Positions 14,644-23,645 of a stretch of DNA of 64,000 bases are shown here, piece by piece. Location: IMG/VR virus record IMGVR_UViG_3300023178_003744, positions 1-64,000 of that record; one strand, 5' to 3'. The notes beneath the pieces are model-generated. The model worked only from the letters and a program-made list of their open reading frames with translations. It ran no database searches and was not told where the DNA came from. Position 1 is the stretch's first letter, and the number at the start of each line of letters is the position of its first letter. This DNA is from a virus. Made by a program: the position numbers and the translations under genes.

Positions 14644-15751
14644 TCTTGCGTTTGGGTATCTTGCTATCAGCTGAACTAACACAACTTTCAGTAATACAAG
14701 GTTTTGCACTATCAAAAAGTTTAAATCCAGTTTCTATATTGCCCAGGGGAGCATCATGACAGCTGTAGCTGCGCTTTACACTACCGTCAGGTTCTCTAAT
14801 AATAATACCGCTATAGCCAGCATTGCAGCTCCATCCTTTAAATTTATTGAAATCAAATGCATTAAATCTTTCAGCTTGATCCATATACCATTTTTTACCT
14901 TTGGAATCTGTAAATTCTACTTGCATATGCCACGGTACACTTTTATCATTTTCGCCTATTGCATATGAAGGTAGTTCGAAATTAGGTTTAGGTCTATTAG
15001 CCCACTTGCGCTTTACTTCAGTGTATGCCATTTGCGGCATACCGTTCCAAAGCCGCTTTAAGTCTTCTTCTTTGTAACCTTCGACCACACGTGATGCAGT
15101 AGGATCTGATTGTGGTTTAAGGGTAACATTGATTCCTTGTTCGTGGAAGAACAGTGCGTTTTCCCAGTCCCTTTCAAACCATTCTGGAACCATAACCATG
15201 TTAATAGTAACTTGGACATCGTGTTCTTGACACAGTACAAGCTTATTAGCAAAGTCCTGCATCTTCTCGCGGGTATTTAGATGCTCTGTATGTAAACTAG
15301 CAGTAATACTAGCACGGTGGAACGGCTTTGCGTATTCTACATATGTCTCAAACCACTTCATAGGTCGAGAGCAGTTTGACGTCATATGAATACTTGTGTA
15401 ATTAGTGTTATCAACGTCGTCAGCGAGATATTTAAGTATGTCAAGATAACCGGGATGAAAAGTAGGTTCACCCCCACTAAGGCTGAAATGAAAGCTATTA
15501 AATCCATTGCCCCGAGCTTGTCGTTTAATTTCATCTATTGTCCTCAAGCATAGTTTAGTCGGTCTGTGATCTTTTTTATCACTGCGAGCATAAGGCCAGC
15601 AGTAACTACAACGATAGTTACAGAAGCGTCCTAGTAACCAGCTTACTGTGAACAAGTCTCTGTATAGTAAAGTACGCTGCCCTACTTGTATTATATCATC
15701 AAATGGTATTTTTGTAAAGTCGTAATCTGACCATTTTAAATCTTCGGACAT
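14639..15751 (-). CDS. radical SAM protein with C-terminal cysteines
   Basis: The 4Fe-4S motif C44-x3-C48-x2-C51 (FCNYRCSYCWP) and SLSGGEPTFHP (SAM-binding GGEP) identify a radical SAM enzyme. The C-terminal third carries a second group of cysteines (GWSCNAGY, SYSCHDAP, KPCITESC), consistent with a SPASM/twitch-type auxiliary cluster site. In order and spacing it parallels the radical SAM protein at 18886-20088, and the two are paralogues. SPASM enzymes often act on peptides, but some act on sugars or small molecules. The ATG follows a GATAAGTA late-like box by five bases. Confidence 0.8.
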   Translation of the reverse strand: MSEDLKWSDYDFTKIPFDDIIQVGQRTLLYRDLFTVSWLLGRFCNYRCSYCWPYARSDKKDHRPTKLCLRTIDEIKRQARGNGFNSFHFSLSGGEPTFHPGYLDILKYLADDVDNTNYTSIHMTSNCSRPMKWFETYVEYAKPFHRASITASLHTEHLNTREKMQDFANKLVLCQEHDVQVTINMVMVPEWFERDWENALFFHEQGINVTLKPQSDPTASRVVEGYKEEDLKRLWNGMPQMAYTEVKRKWANRPKPNFELPSYAIGENDKSVPWHMQVEFTDSKGKKWYMDQAERFNAFDFNKFKGWSCNAGYSGIIIREPDGSVKRSYSCHDAPLGNIETGFKLFDSAKPCITESCVSSADSKIPKRKK

Positions 15752-15756
15752 GAAAA

Positions 15757-15764
15757 TACTTATC
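15757..15764 (-). promoter_or_regulatory. late-like promoter box (GATAAGTA)
   Basis: GATAAGTA on the minus strand (one mismatch to NATAAATA), five bases before the ATG at 15751. This is the same box-to-start distance as the perfect boxes at 12255 and 25063. It overlaps the end of the upstream gene. Confidence 0.4.
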
Positions 15765-16410
15765 CAGTAATTAAATTCCTAATATATTTTGCTTGCCATT
15801 TTAATCCTTCTTCACCAAAATGGGCACCTTTGTCAACTATATATTCGTGAAATAAATCATCACCTAATACCTCTTCAATACACAGTACATTATGATCATA
15901 GTATTTTTTATATGTACTATATCCCCCAAATGTTTGGAAAAATGTTAAATTAAAATTATTTCTTATTGCTTCGAAAGTATTACTGAATTCTAATTCACTT
16001 TCTATTGTAGGAATTATTTTTAACCTGCTTTTGTAAAAATTCCTAATTTTCAACGGTCCTTTACTTGTAAGTTTTGGTTGATAAGTTATTGCATGAGATT
16101 CACGATCAAGCCAAAGCCCCCAATAATTTGACAATTCCTTTTTTAAATATTGCATTGGATCTATTATTTCGGGCATGTAGGTCCATCTCCATGCAGTCGT
16201 TCCCTGAAAAATGTGATATGTAGGTTCGTTAATTTTTTTTGATAAATGCATTATCAAAGCTGAAGAAAAATGTATGCTAGAGCCAGCATAAGAAAAATTA
16301 TAAATTTTCCAAGATGGTTCTAATAAAGCTAACTGTTTTGGCCAATTATCAAAATTATTAATGTGCGGTTGGCCCCAACTCCAACTACAACCATAAACAT
16401 GTATTCTCAT
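15760..16410 (-). CDS. SGNH/GDSL-like hydrolase
   Basis: The N-terminus MRIHVYGCSWSWGQP fits SGNH block I (here G-C-S instead of G-D-S, as in many phage members). The C-terminus has block V as VDKGAHFGEEGLKWQAKYI, supplying Asp and His of the triad. The protein is 216 residues, normal for the fold. SGNH enzymes are esterases or deacetylases, often acting on acetylated sugars, which fits a glycan role but does not prove it. The start ATG directly abuts the stop of the FkbM-type methyltransferase. Confidence 0.65.
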   Translation of the reverse strand: MRIHVYGCSWSWGQPHINNFDNWPKQLALLEPSWKIYNFSYAGSSIHFSSALIMHLSKKINEPTYHIFQGTTAWRWTYMPEIIDPMQYLKKELSNYWGLWLDRESHAITYQPKLTSKGPLKIRNFYKSRLKIIPTIESELEFSNTFEAIRNNFNLTFFQTFGGYSTYKKYYDHNVLCIEEVLGDDLFHEYIVDKGAHFGEEGLKWQAKYIRNLITG

Positions 16411-17174
16411 TACTTTCCTTTTTTAGGTATCAGTATGAAAGATGATATTTCTACGTTTTTTACAAATTGATACTTGTGCTGAGCACAAAATTGTCTTATA
16501 TACGGAGTATCAATTTCTCTAATAGGATTATCATTCAAGTGTTCAAATTGTATCAACGGTCTCCACTTTTCAATAAGTTTGTTTGCTCCTTTAATGATAG
16601 CAATATCACTACTTTCAGCATCAATTTTTATAAAGGACAAATCTTCAATTTTTTCTAAAAATACATTGTCGAGTGTAGAAGATTGCATTTCAATAGTAAA
16701 CCAATTTGGTAATATTTGTTTCTTAACATTGTTATTCACATCGTGTGGAAGAAGTGGTGAGAGCAACGGCGTGTGCAAAACCGTATTGTGTTTTGCATCA
16801 TCTTCTACCATATCAAAATACCGTGTAGAATAACCTATATCTTGATTACTGCAATGAAATTGTACAGTTTCTTGCTTATCTGATAAAAAATAATGATAAG
16901 CTTCTAAATTATTTAATTTTTTATTTTTGATGTCTTGCATGATTAGTTCATAACTACTCTCATGCGCATCTATAGCGTATACTGTTTTAAATAATTTTGT
17001 ATATTCTAAAGTATTATGGGTACACTTGCCAATTCCAACTTCAATAGCTGTGCTATTTTCATGCAAAAGTCTTTTTGAAATTAATGTACCTATACCTGTA
17101 TAATGAAATAATGTATTACGATCCACTTGATATCCACTTATAAAGTTCGGGATTAAGTGCACGCCAATGTTCAT
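16410..17174 (-). CDS. FkbM-family SAM-dependent methyltransferase
   Basis: This Rossmann methyltransferase has the motif I region AIEVGIGKCTHNTL (near residues 43-56), motif II VYAIDAHESSYE, and the FkbM hallmark DLSFIKIDAESSDIAIIKGA (IKIDxExxxxxxxKG) in the last third. FkbM enzymes O-methylate sugars or polyketides and are frequent in glycan clusters. The start is uncertain: the ATG at 17174 implies a 59-base overlap with the upstream radical SAM gene, while a GTG at 17123 gives the 8-base overlap usual here and still includes the whole fold. Confidence 0.75.
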   Translation of the reverse strand: MNIGVHLIPNFISGYQVDRNTLFHYTGIGTLISKRLLHENSTAIEVGIGKCTHNTLEYTKLFKTVYAIDAHESSYELIMQDIKNKKLNNLEAYHYFLSDKQETVQFHCSNQDIGYSTRYFDMVEDDAKHNTVLHTPLLSPLLPHDVNNNVKKQILPNWFTIEMQSSTLDNVFLEKIEDLSFIKIDAESSDIAIIKGANKLIEKWRPLIQFEHLNDNPIREIDTPYIRQFCAQHKYQFVKNVEISSFILIPKKGK

Positions 17175-18264
17175 TTCTTATTTTATTCATTATTGAATCC
17201 ATATAATGAAATTTTCGTATATCACCCGTTTGATTTATCTCATTTTGTAAAAGTTTAAAAAATACTTTATATGGTTTATATTTATTTTTCAACAACCAAT
17301 TGTTTATTTTTTTCTTAAGGCTATTTTTTGCTTGATCAGGCAGATTACGTATTTGCATGTAATTTGGTCCGCTTATTAACGAATAACGATGATCAAACTT
17401 ATTAGTAATACAATAGTCCATTAATCTATCAACTATATTAACGTTATATATACTTGCAACACTTTGTATACTTAATTGATCAAAATTTTTGTTAAACCAT
17501 TCTATAGTTGCTGTTGTGTTCTTCCATGTTGACCCTTTACGTAAAAAATCGTTCATCTTGCCATAAGAGTCTACGCTTAATGCAATAGATACAGATTTAC
17601 ATTGCTTAAGTATACCTATTAATTTATTGTTAGGTATGGTTGTTGCATTGGTGACTAAATGAATAGTTAAATTTTTAGTGTCGCATTTTTCTATAAGACT
17701 TATCATTTTATCTTGCTCTAATAGAGGTTCACCGCCTAAAAACTTAATATGCTGTACTCGAGAAAAATCACCTTTATCTAAAAAATTATTATTTACTACA
17801 CCTTTATATGTATCAAAAGGAAAACTCTTGTCTTTTTTGCTTGCCATTTGTTCTAATTTTTTTGCATCAGTGTACCAATTGGTGCTTAACGACGGGCCGC
17901 ACATTCTGCATTTATTGTTACATAAATTACTAAACGCAATGTCTAAAAAACTTATATACGGATCTGTATGTTCTCTCAAGCTAATTGTACCAAGATAATC
18001 TTGTACACTCGGTTCTAGTACATCAGTTCTATAACTTTTATTTGCAATTTTTTCTTCTTGATAACATCGTGTGCAACCTGGATGAGCTTCGTCTTTTTTG
18101 CATTTATCTCGTAAGTTCTCTAAATACTTATCATTAAAAACATTAGGGTTTGATATGTTTATTGACTTCGGTTTATCAACATCATAAAATACACAACATG
18201 GTGAAATTTCTCCATCGGGACGTATAAATAGAGCGTTTAAGGGCAAAGGGCATCCAAATTTCAT
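17116..18264 (-). CDS. radical SAM protein with N-terminal twitch domain
   Basis: Two cysteine groups are visible. The N-terminal one has C5 (FGCPLPLN), C23-C24 (SPCC), C64 and C67 (PGCTRC), the pattern of the twitch/SPASM auxiliary-cluster half placed ahead of the catalytic domain. The catalytic one is C115-x3-C119-x2-C122 (LCNNKCRMC), followed by LGGEP. This arrangement fits the N-terminal-twitch radical SAM family (N_Twi_rSAM), known in marine phages and bacteria but of unknown reaction. The protein is 382 residues. A minus-strand AATAAATA box ends five bases before the ATG. Confidence 0.8.
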   Translation of the reverse strand: MKFGCPLPLNALFIRPDGEISPCCVFYDVDKPKSINISNPNVFNDKYLENLRDKCKKDEAHPGCTRCYQEEKIANKSYRTDVLEPSVQDYLGTISLREHTDPYISFLDIAFSNLCNNKCRMCGPSLSTNWYTDAKKLEQMASKKDKSFPFDTYKGVVNNNFLDKGDFSRVQHIKFLGGEPLLEQDKMISLIEKCDTKNLTIHLVTNATTIPNNKLIGILKQCKSVSIALSVDSYGKMNDFLRKGSTWKNTTATIEWFNKNFDQLSIQSVASIYNVNIVDRLMDYCITNKFDHRYSLISGPNYMQIRNLPDQAKNSLKKKINNWLLKNKYKPYKVFFKLLQNEINQTGDIRKFHYMDSIMNKIRNEHWRALNPELYKWISSGS

Positions 18265-18277
18265 AAATATATTTATT
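18262..18277. promoter_or_regulatory. divergent late promoter boxes
   Basis: CATAAATA at 18262-18269 (plus strand) and AATAAATA at 18270-18277 (minus strand) abut back to back. The minus box is five bases from the ATG at 18264. The plus box is 20 bases from the ATG at 18290, with AGGA in the leader as a Shine-Dalgarno. Confidence 0.55.
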
Positions 18278-18289
18278 ATAGGAAAATAT

Positions 18290-18889
18290 ATGTTGTTGAA
18301 AAAATATGCAGAAACTGCTGAACGTTGTCAGCGCAATTATGATATAACGCAGCTATTACCTAAAGAGCATGTAGATTATATTTTATCAGTTTGCACAACT
18401 ATGCCATCAAAAAATAATAAAAATTTGTATAGACTTTTGGCTATACAAAATACAAGCATTTCTAAAAAAATATATATAAAAGGGGCATGGGCAGCTGGCG
18501 ATCTCAAATTAAAAGAAGTTCCTAATCAATATAGAAATGGCCAAGTATACGCACCATTATTACTAATTTGGGACGGGTCTATTTGTCCTGAAGGCAGGAA
18601 TAGTAGAGAAGATCATCTTATGGCTGTAGGTATTTCTAGTGGTGCTGCTGCATTAGCAGCAGCAGAGCTTGGGTATAAGACCGGTTTCTGTGTATGTTTC
18701 GAAGAGAAAAAAGTTGAAGGTGTTTTGAATAAACATATAGGTCAAACTTTAAATTTAAAAATTACACTTATGTTAGGTATAGGTTTACCAGACAGCCGAT
18801 TTGATCGTACAGAATGTGTTTTAAACGATAAAGTTGTCTATACATGTGGTTCTTTTAACAAGACCACACCTATTTTAGAAATACATTAA
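18290..18889 (+). CDS. nitroreductase-like flavoprotein
   Basis: The 199-residue protein matches the nitroreductase fold pattern: an N-terminal helix with the Arg that would contact FMN (RCQRNYD, residues 12-18), MPSKNNKNLYRLL (the P-S-x-x-N FMN phosphate loop, residues 39-51), a short linker NGQVYAPLLLIWD, and the dimer helix VGISSGAAALAAAELGYKTGF with the Gly-Tyr/Leu-Lys-Thr-Gly-Phe FMN loop. Known members reduce nitro groups, quinones, flavins or dehydrogenate peptides. It is the only plus-strand gene between two radical SAM operons and could supply reduced flavin to them; that is inference. Its 3' end overlaps the convergent gene by four bases. Confidence 0.6.
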   Translation: MLLKKYAETAERCQRNYDITQLLPKEHVDYILSVCTTMPSKNNKNLYRLLAIQNTSISKKIYIKGAWAAGDLKLKEVPNQYRNGQVYAPLLLIWDGSICPEGRNSREDHLMAVGISSGAAALAAAELGYKTGFCVCFEEKKVEGVLNKHIGQTLNLKITLMLGIGLPDSRFDRTECVLNDKVVYTCGSFNKTTPILEIH

Positions 18890-20088
18890 CCAAATACCTT
18901 CATGTCAGTTAAATGACTAGGTAGTATGTCAAACAACTGCTGTTTTTCAGTAGCTTTAGGCACGCATAGACCACAACCACAGTGCTTTCCAGGACCTAAC
19001 GGGCATTGAATTACTGGCATTGTATTATTTTCTATATTACTTCGTAAATTTTCTAGAATTTTTCTATTTTCAGTAATTGATCCGATTGGGCCTCGAGTAC
19101 CGTCAAATCTTGCTTGGCAAGTTTGATGATGCCAAATAGTATCTGTTTGTTGTTCTATATGCAAAAAGAACCAATTTACACTGCAATGCCAATTTCTAAA
19201 TTTAGCAAACTCTAAAAATTGACTCTTTTTCCATTCGCCGTCATTGCTACAAACTTCCATTGTTCTACTACCACAGCAAGGCCTTCCTAATTCTCTTGCA
19301 AGTTTTTTCTCTTGTGATTTTTCAGTTTGAACTGCACTAGCTTCATGAGATACTTTTGCTTCTTTTGCTACTTTAGACTCATTCAATTTAGCATTTTTAT
19401 TGGCCCAATACTCTTTAAACCAAGAAAGTTGTTCGTCGGTATATCTATGAGCAAAGCTGTTATGACTGTCTTCATGTTCACCGATTAATCTGGGAACAAA
19501 TCCTATGCCGTCTCGATCTAATTGTAAACATAAATCTTTGCATTCTTCAAAATACTCTGCATGGAACATAACATTGGTTTTCAATGGAAATTTCTTTTCA
19601 GTAAGATAATAAATGTTATCTACTACTTGTTTTTTAAGCTTTTGATGAGCTTCGGCGTGATAGCTTATTGTAATAAAACCATAGTTTTCGATTATGCTGT
19701 CAGCCATTTTCCTACTAAAAGCTCCGTTACTTGTAATAGTAAGGTTAAGCATAAATTTTTTCTTATACTTTTCTTTGTAAGTTTCTTTTAGCCATTCTCC
19801 AAACTTTAAAAAGTTTGGATTTACTGTAGGTTCACCTCCAGTAAAATTTAAATTTAAGCGTTTATTAGTTTTGTATCGTGTTAGGAGTTCGCCGTATTCA
19901 AATACAAAATTAGCAGTATCTTGCAGTGTTTCTAAACTTGCATGAGGTGAAAAATTATCATGTCTATGTGCCGGACAATAAGTGCAGTCATAATTACAAC
20001 GACGGCCTACATCCCAAGTCACAGTTAAATTGTGTCCATCTAACAAATTTACTGCTTTAAAATCAGTTTTTTCAATTGTTTCGGTCAT
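18886..20088 (-). CDS. radical SAM protein with C-terminal cysteine-rich half
   Basis: C31-x3-C35-x2-C38 (RRCNYDCTYCPAHRHD) plus LNFTGGEPTVNP define the radical SAM core. From about residue 270 there are many cysteines (RPCCGSR, WHCSVN, HHQTC, IQCPLGPGKHCGCGLC), enough for two more Fe-S clusters. A charged Lys/Glu stretch (about 225-260) separates the halves. It resembles the radical SAM protein at 14639-15751 in motif order. The start overlaps the upstream gene by four bases; the end converges on the nitroreductase-like gene. Confidence 0.8.
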   Translation of the reverse strand: MTETIEKTDFKAVNLLDGHNLTVTWDVGRRCNYDCTYCPAHRHDNFSPHASLETLQDTANFVFEYGELLTRYKTNKRLNLNFTGGEPTVNPNFLKFGEWLKETYKEKYKKKFMLNLTITSNGAFSRKMADSIIENYGFITISYHAEAHQKLKKQVVDNIYYLTEKKFPLKTNVMFHAEYFEECKDLCLQLDRDGIGFVPRLIGEHEDSHNSFAHRYTDEQLSWFKEYWANKNAKLNESKVAKEAKVSHEASAVQTEKSQEKKLARELGRPCCGSRTMEVCSNDGEWKKSQFLEFAKFRNWHCSVNWFFLHIEQQTDTIWHHQTCQARFDGTRGPIGSITENRKILENLRSNIENNTMPVIQCPLGPGKHCGCGLCVPKATEKQQLFDILPSHLTDMKVFG

Positions 20089-21398
20089 ATCATATACTTT
20101 TCTAAGTTAGGGCATACTTCTGCTATGCTTTCATTGCGCATAGTGTCTAATTTTTTAGTGTAGCTGCAAAATTCTTGCCAGTGATCATTATAGTAACTTT
20201 CACTATTCATATATTTACATACTCCGTTTACAATTCTATGAGCATGTTCTACAACGTGTTTTTCAAAATTATTTTCTTCAATCCACGTAAGAAAATCATT
20301 AAAACGTTCTGTAAGTCTTGCTTTTTCTTCGTTCGGTAACACTCTTATATTTAAATGCTTTGGGTGATGTGCTACATGATGAGTAATTATAGGTTTACCT
20401 CTAGTACTGTTTATTTTTTTAAAACCACTTTCTGTAAGTTTCCATTTCATAAAATCAATCATATGATCCACAGTATAAGCTGTTACAGTAAACGCTAGCC
20501 AACTTCTAACATTTCCTGCCATATTGTCTAATGTTTGTAAATTTTTTAAAGTTTTGAGCCATTTTGCTGGATGCCGTTGGTATTCAAAAACTTTATCCAT
20601 TCCATCTATACTTGCACCTATCTTAACTGATTTAAACCATTCCCATAACTTTTTAACTCGTGATGGTAATGTACTCATATTTGTGTTGTACTCTACAGAA
20701 ATATTTTTAGCGTAATCATTTTGTACACAGTATTCTAAGAAATCATAATGGCGCTCAATTAGCATAGGTTCGCCGCCTGCAAAATATACATGCTCTATAG
20801 TATTTGCATTTTTTTCTAATTGTTGCCAAAAAGGTTCATAATTAGGCCAGTCAAATTCTTTCGCATGCAACCCTTTACTGGTATTTTCAATTGTAATATT
20901 TCCGCTACTATCTTTAAAAGTATTTGATCCAGTTAATTTTATCCAATCTTCATACCAAGCACTACTATCAGTAGGTCCACACATTCTACATTTTAAATTA
21001 CAAAAATTACCAAATCGTATATCATAATGGCGTACTGGCACTAACTCTGTGTTTATATTACCGTCTTGATCAGTATCAGCTTTAGCCTGCTCTAGTGTAT
21101 AGTCCCATTGTTTTAGTTCTTCTGTACGCCTGCTATGTAAGCCGTTGGATTCTTCTGTTAAACACCGGCCGCACTCTTGACTCCATTGATTATTAAGCAT
21201 ATTAATGCGCATAGCACGCATTAACTTAGAATTTCTACTATCGTCTAAGCTATCAAATCCAGCATTGTAAGCTGACCCATCTTGTTTACGCAAAACACCT
21301 TTATTAGGTGTTACGTTAGCTTGACAGCAAACTCTTACATCGCCATTAGCTCGTACTGCTTGAAAAATCCAAGGTATAGGGCAAAAAGTGTTTGACAT
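20085..21398 (-). CDS. radical SAM protein with N-terminal twitch domain
   Basis: N-terminal cluster half: C6 (TFCPIPW), C24-C25 (VRVCC), C76 and C79 (QECGRC). Core: C133-x3-C137-x2-C140 (FCNLKCRMC), followed by YFAGGEPMLIE. The protein is 437 residues. The C-terminal region contains paired acidic/aromatic helices and no further cysteine cluster. The QueC-like PP-loop gene lies directly upstream with a one-base overlap, so the two enzymes are made together. Substrate unknown. Confidence 0.8.
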   Translation of the reverse strand: MSNTFCPIPWIFQAVRANGDVRVCCQANVTPNKGVLRKQDGSAYNAGFDSLDDSRNSKLMRAMRINMLNNQWSQECGRCLTEESNGLHSRRTEELKQWDYTLEQAKADTDQDGNINTELVPVRHYDIRFGNFCNLKCRMCGPTDSSAWYEDWIKLTGSNTFKDSSGNITIENTSKGLHAKEFDWPNYEPFWQQLEKNANTIEHVYFAGGEPMLIERHYDFLEYCVQNDYAKNISVEYNTNMSTLPSRVKKLWEWFKSVKIGASIDGMDKVFEYQRHPAKWLKTLKNLQTLDNMAGNVRSWLAFTVTAYTVDHMIDFMKWKLTESGFKKINSTRGKPIITHHVAHHPKHLNIRVLPNEEKARLTERFNDFLTWIEENNFEKHVVEHAHRIVNGVCKYMNSESYYNDHWQEFCSYTKKLDTMRNESIAEVCPNLEKYMI

Positions 21399-22258
21399 TA
21401 TTTTATCTTTAACTTCTTCTTTGCAGAGTCAATTGCCCATTTGCGTTCTGCACACCAATAACAACAGCCTTTTTCTAAATCATCTGTCAAATCTAAACAT
21501 TCTATTAAAGGACTTTTACCGTGTTTATACGTAGTATAATCTTCAAACTGAGATAGTAATAATTTATCACCTTCGCAGCTTCTTGTAGTAGCAAGTAAAT
21601 CTTCCCATCCATTTTTATAATACTGTCCTATTACAAAATCTTTAGAAAGTAATCTCCACGGCAAAACCGTACGCTTGTCATTGTTAAGATGCCATTGCGG
21701 ACAGTCAAGTTCCCTCATAACTTTTTTCCAAGTCCACTTTCTGTCCCAAGGTTCACCCCTATGCTTAAACTTTTCATCTATAGGATTATTTGTTATAAAT
21801 CCATAAACTGCATCTATATCATACCTGTGCTGCACGTAGCTATTAAAACTGTTTGTGCAAATTCTATCACCAGATTTGTCTAGCTGCGCTATTTTTCCTA
21901 TTGCACCGTCTTCGAGTTCAGGCGGAATAAAGTTTTCTAATCTTGTCATTTTAATATTAGGAAACATCGACTGTAATTTTTCAAAAACTTCTACACTAAT
22001 AGGTGCTGCCCAGGGCCTATTATTCCATACTCTTACATTAGAAATAACAATTAATTCTGCATTAGACTTGGTTTTTTCAATAAAAGAACATAAAGTAGCT
22101 GTACCACAAGCACTATCCGCACCTCCGCTCACATTTACTGCTATTTTTTTCCATGTAGGATCAAATGGAAACACCGTATTATCTAAGGGCTGTAAAATGT
22201 TTTTAGGTACTTTCCAGTAATTATAACTTTTATTATTCAATTCTACATTAAATTTCAT
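21398..22258 (-). CDS. QueC-like PP-loop ATPase with zinc-type cysteine cluster
   Basis: PP-loop SGGADS is at residues 44-49. The C-terminus carries C228 (TTRSCE), C254 (IECLDL), C265-C266 and C269 (GCCYWCAERKWA), resembling the zinc-binding cysteines of QueC (7-cyano-7-deazaguanine synthase), which adenylates a carboxylate and adds ammonia to form a nitrile. The protein is 286 residues, longer than standard QueC (about 230), and the middle differs. It lies between two N-terminal-twitch radical SAM genes, overlapping each. Either a 7-deazaguanine step or an amidation of another carboxylate would fit. Confidence 0.7.
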   Translation of the reverse strand: MKFNVELNNKSYNYWKVPKNILQPLDNTVFPFDPTWKKIAVNVSGGADSACGTATLCSFIEKTKSNAELIVISNVRVWNNRPWAAPISVEVFEKLQSMFPNIKMTRLENFIPPELEDGAIGKIAQLDKSGDRICTNSFNSYVQHRYDIDAVYGFITNNPIDEKFKHRGEPWDRKWTWKKVMRELDCPQWHLNNDKRTVLPWRLLSKDFVIGQYYKNGWEDLLATTRSCEGDKLLLSQFEDYTTYKHGKSPLIECLDLTDDLEKGCCYWCAERKWAIDSAKKKLKIK

Positions 22259-23645
22259 TAAATATATCTTTCATATCAGGAAATACATCTTGCCAACTGG
22301 TGCTTCTTTGTTTATCGCAAAGTTCTAGAAATTCTTTCATTTCAGGCAATCGAATACTCCAATCTTCTGATTCCATAAATTGTAACATACCTTCTAAACG
22401 TTGTATACCATAATTTGCTGTTCGCCAATCTTCGTACGTTACTTTTCCTTTATGCCAACTTGGAATGCCTTTTTCCCAATTAGCTTCCCACCAAGGATAA
22501 AACTCTTCGTATTTTTTTCTGCATTTTTCCTTAAACTCGTTAGGCAAAATTTTAACATTTAAATGCGGCGGATGGTATACAAAATGATAATTTACACCAC
22601 CTGCTCCAAACGGCCACATATTTATTTTGTTAAAGTTTTGCTCTAGTTTCCACTTTATTAAGTCAGGAATATAATATATGTTTAACGCTTGAACTGCACA
22701 AGCTACAGTAATTTCTACATTGTTTGATGTTTCTTTGTCAAGAATATGAAATACTTCTTTTTGCCTTTTCCACTTACTTGGATAGCGTATGTAATCATTC
22801 ATTTCTTCTATACTATCTATACTGTAATGGAAACGCACTAATTTAAAATGTTTCCATAAATCAAATAAGTCATCTCGCCATTCTACACCATTTGAATTAT
22901 ATCTTATTTCTAGGTCTTTAGCATAACCCATTTCAATACATTTTTCTAATATTTCGTAGTGCTCTTCGATAATAAGGCTTTCGCCGCCTGCAAAATAAAT
23001 TTGTTGCATGTTAGGAATTTGTTCATAAAATTGCTCCCAAAATACAGGATTTTGCTTATGCCAATTGTAACTACTACCGTTGTAACTGCCTTTGTCTTTC
23101 CATTGCATTGTTGTTTTTAAACTGGCATTTTCTACTGCTGGAAAAATAGCTTTGTAATCTTTTATCCAACCCGAACTATCGTGCGGAGAGCACATTACGC
23201 ATGCTAGTTGGCATTTAGTGCCAAACCGCAAATCAATATAAGCTAATTGCGGAGGTACACTTCCGTCATCGTTTGTGTTTTCTATTAATTTACCAACACT
23301 TACTCTTTTGCTCCAGTACTCTGTTTCCCATTGGCGTTTACTACGATGACCGGCTGCTTCTTCTTTATAACATTTTAAACAACTAGGAGGCTTTTCACCA
23401 TTCATCATTTGTCTTCTGACATTTTTCATATAAGTGCTATTCCAACTACTTAAAAAATCACTTACATTTAAATTATTAGGCTTACCGTCATCTGTTTTTA
23501 AAATTCCTACCATACCACCGTGTTCACGATCGTTGGTAGCTCCTACACTAGATGCATTTGCTGTACAACATACTCGCATACTTCCGTCTGGCCTAGTGCT
23601 CAAATGAACCCAGGGTAAAATACAAAATGTATCACTTACTGTCAT
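22248..23645 (-). CDS. radical SAM protein with N-terminal twitch domain
   Basis: N-terminal cysteines C8, C26-C27, C89 and C92 (TFCILPW, MRVCC, PSCLKC) precede the radical SAM motif C145-x3-C149-x2-C152 (KCQLACVMC) and AGGESLI, in which Ser replaces the Pro of the usual GGEP. The protein is 465 residues. It overlaps the QueC-like gene by 11 bases downstream and the next twitch-type gene by four bases upstream. Reaction unknown. Confidence 0.8.
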   Translation of the reverse strand: MTVSDTFCILPWVHLSTRPDGSMRVCCTANASSVGATNDREHGGMVGILKTDDGKPNNLNVSDFLSSWNSTYMKNVRRQMMNGEKPPSCLKCYKEEAAGHRSKRQWETEYWSKRVSVGKLIENTNDDGSVPPQLAYIDLRFGTKCQLACVMCSPHDSSGWIKDYKAIFPAVENASLKTTMQWKDKGSYNGSSYNWHKQNPVFWEQFYEQIPNMQQIYFAGGESLIIEEHYEILEKCIEMGYAKDLEIRYNSNGVEWRDDLFDLWKHFKLVRFHYSIDSIEEMNDYIRYPSKWKRQKEVFHILDKETSNNVEITVACAVQALNIYYIPDLIKWKLEQNFNKINMWPFGAGGVNYHFVYHPPHLNVKILPNEFKEKCRKKYEEFYPWWEANWEKGIPSWHKGKVTYEDWRTANYGIQRLEGMLQFMESEDWSIRLPEMKEFLELCDKQRSTSWQDVFPDMKDIFNEI

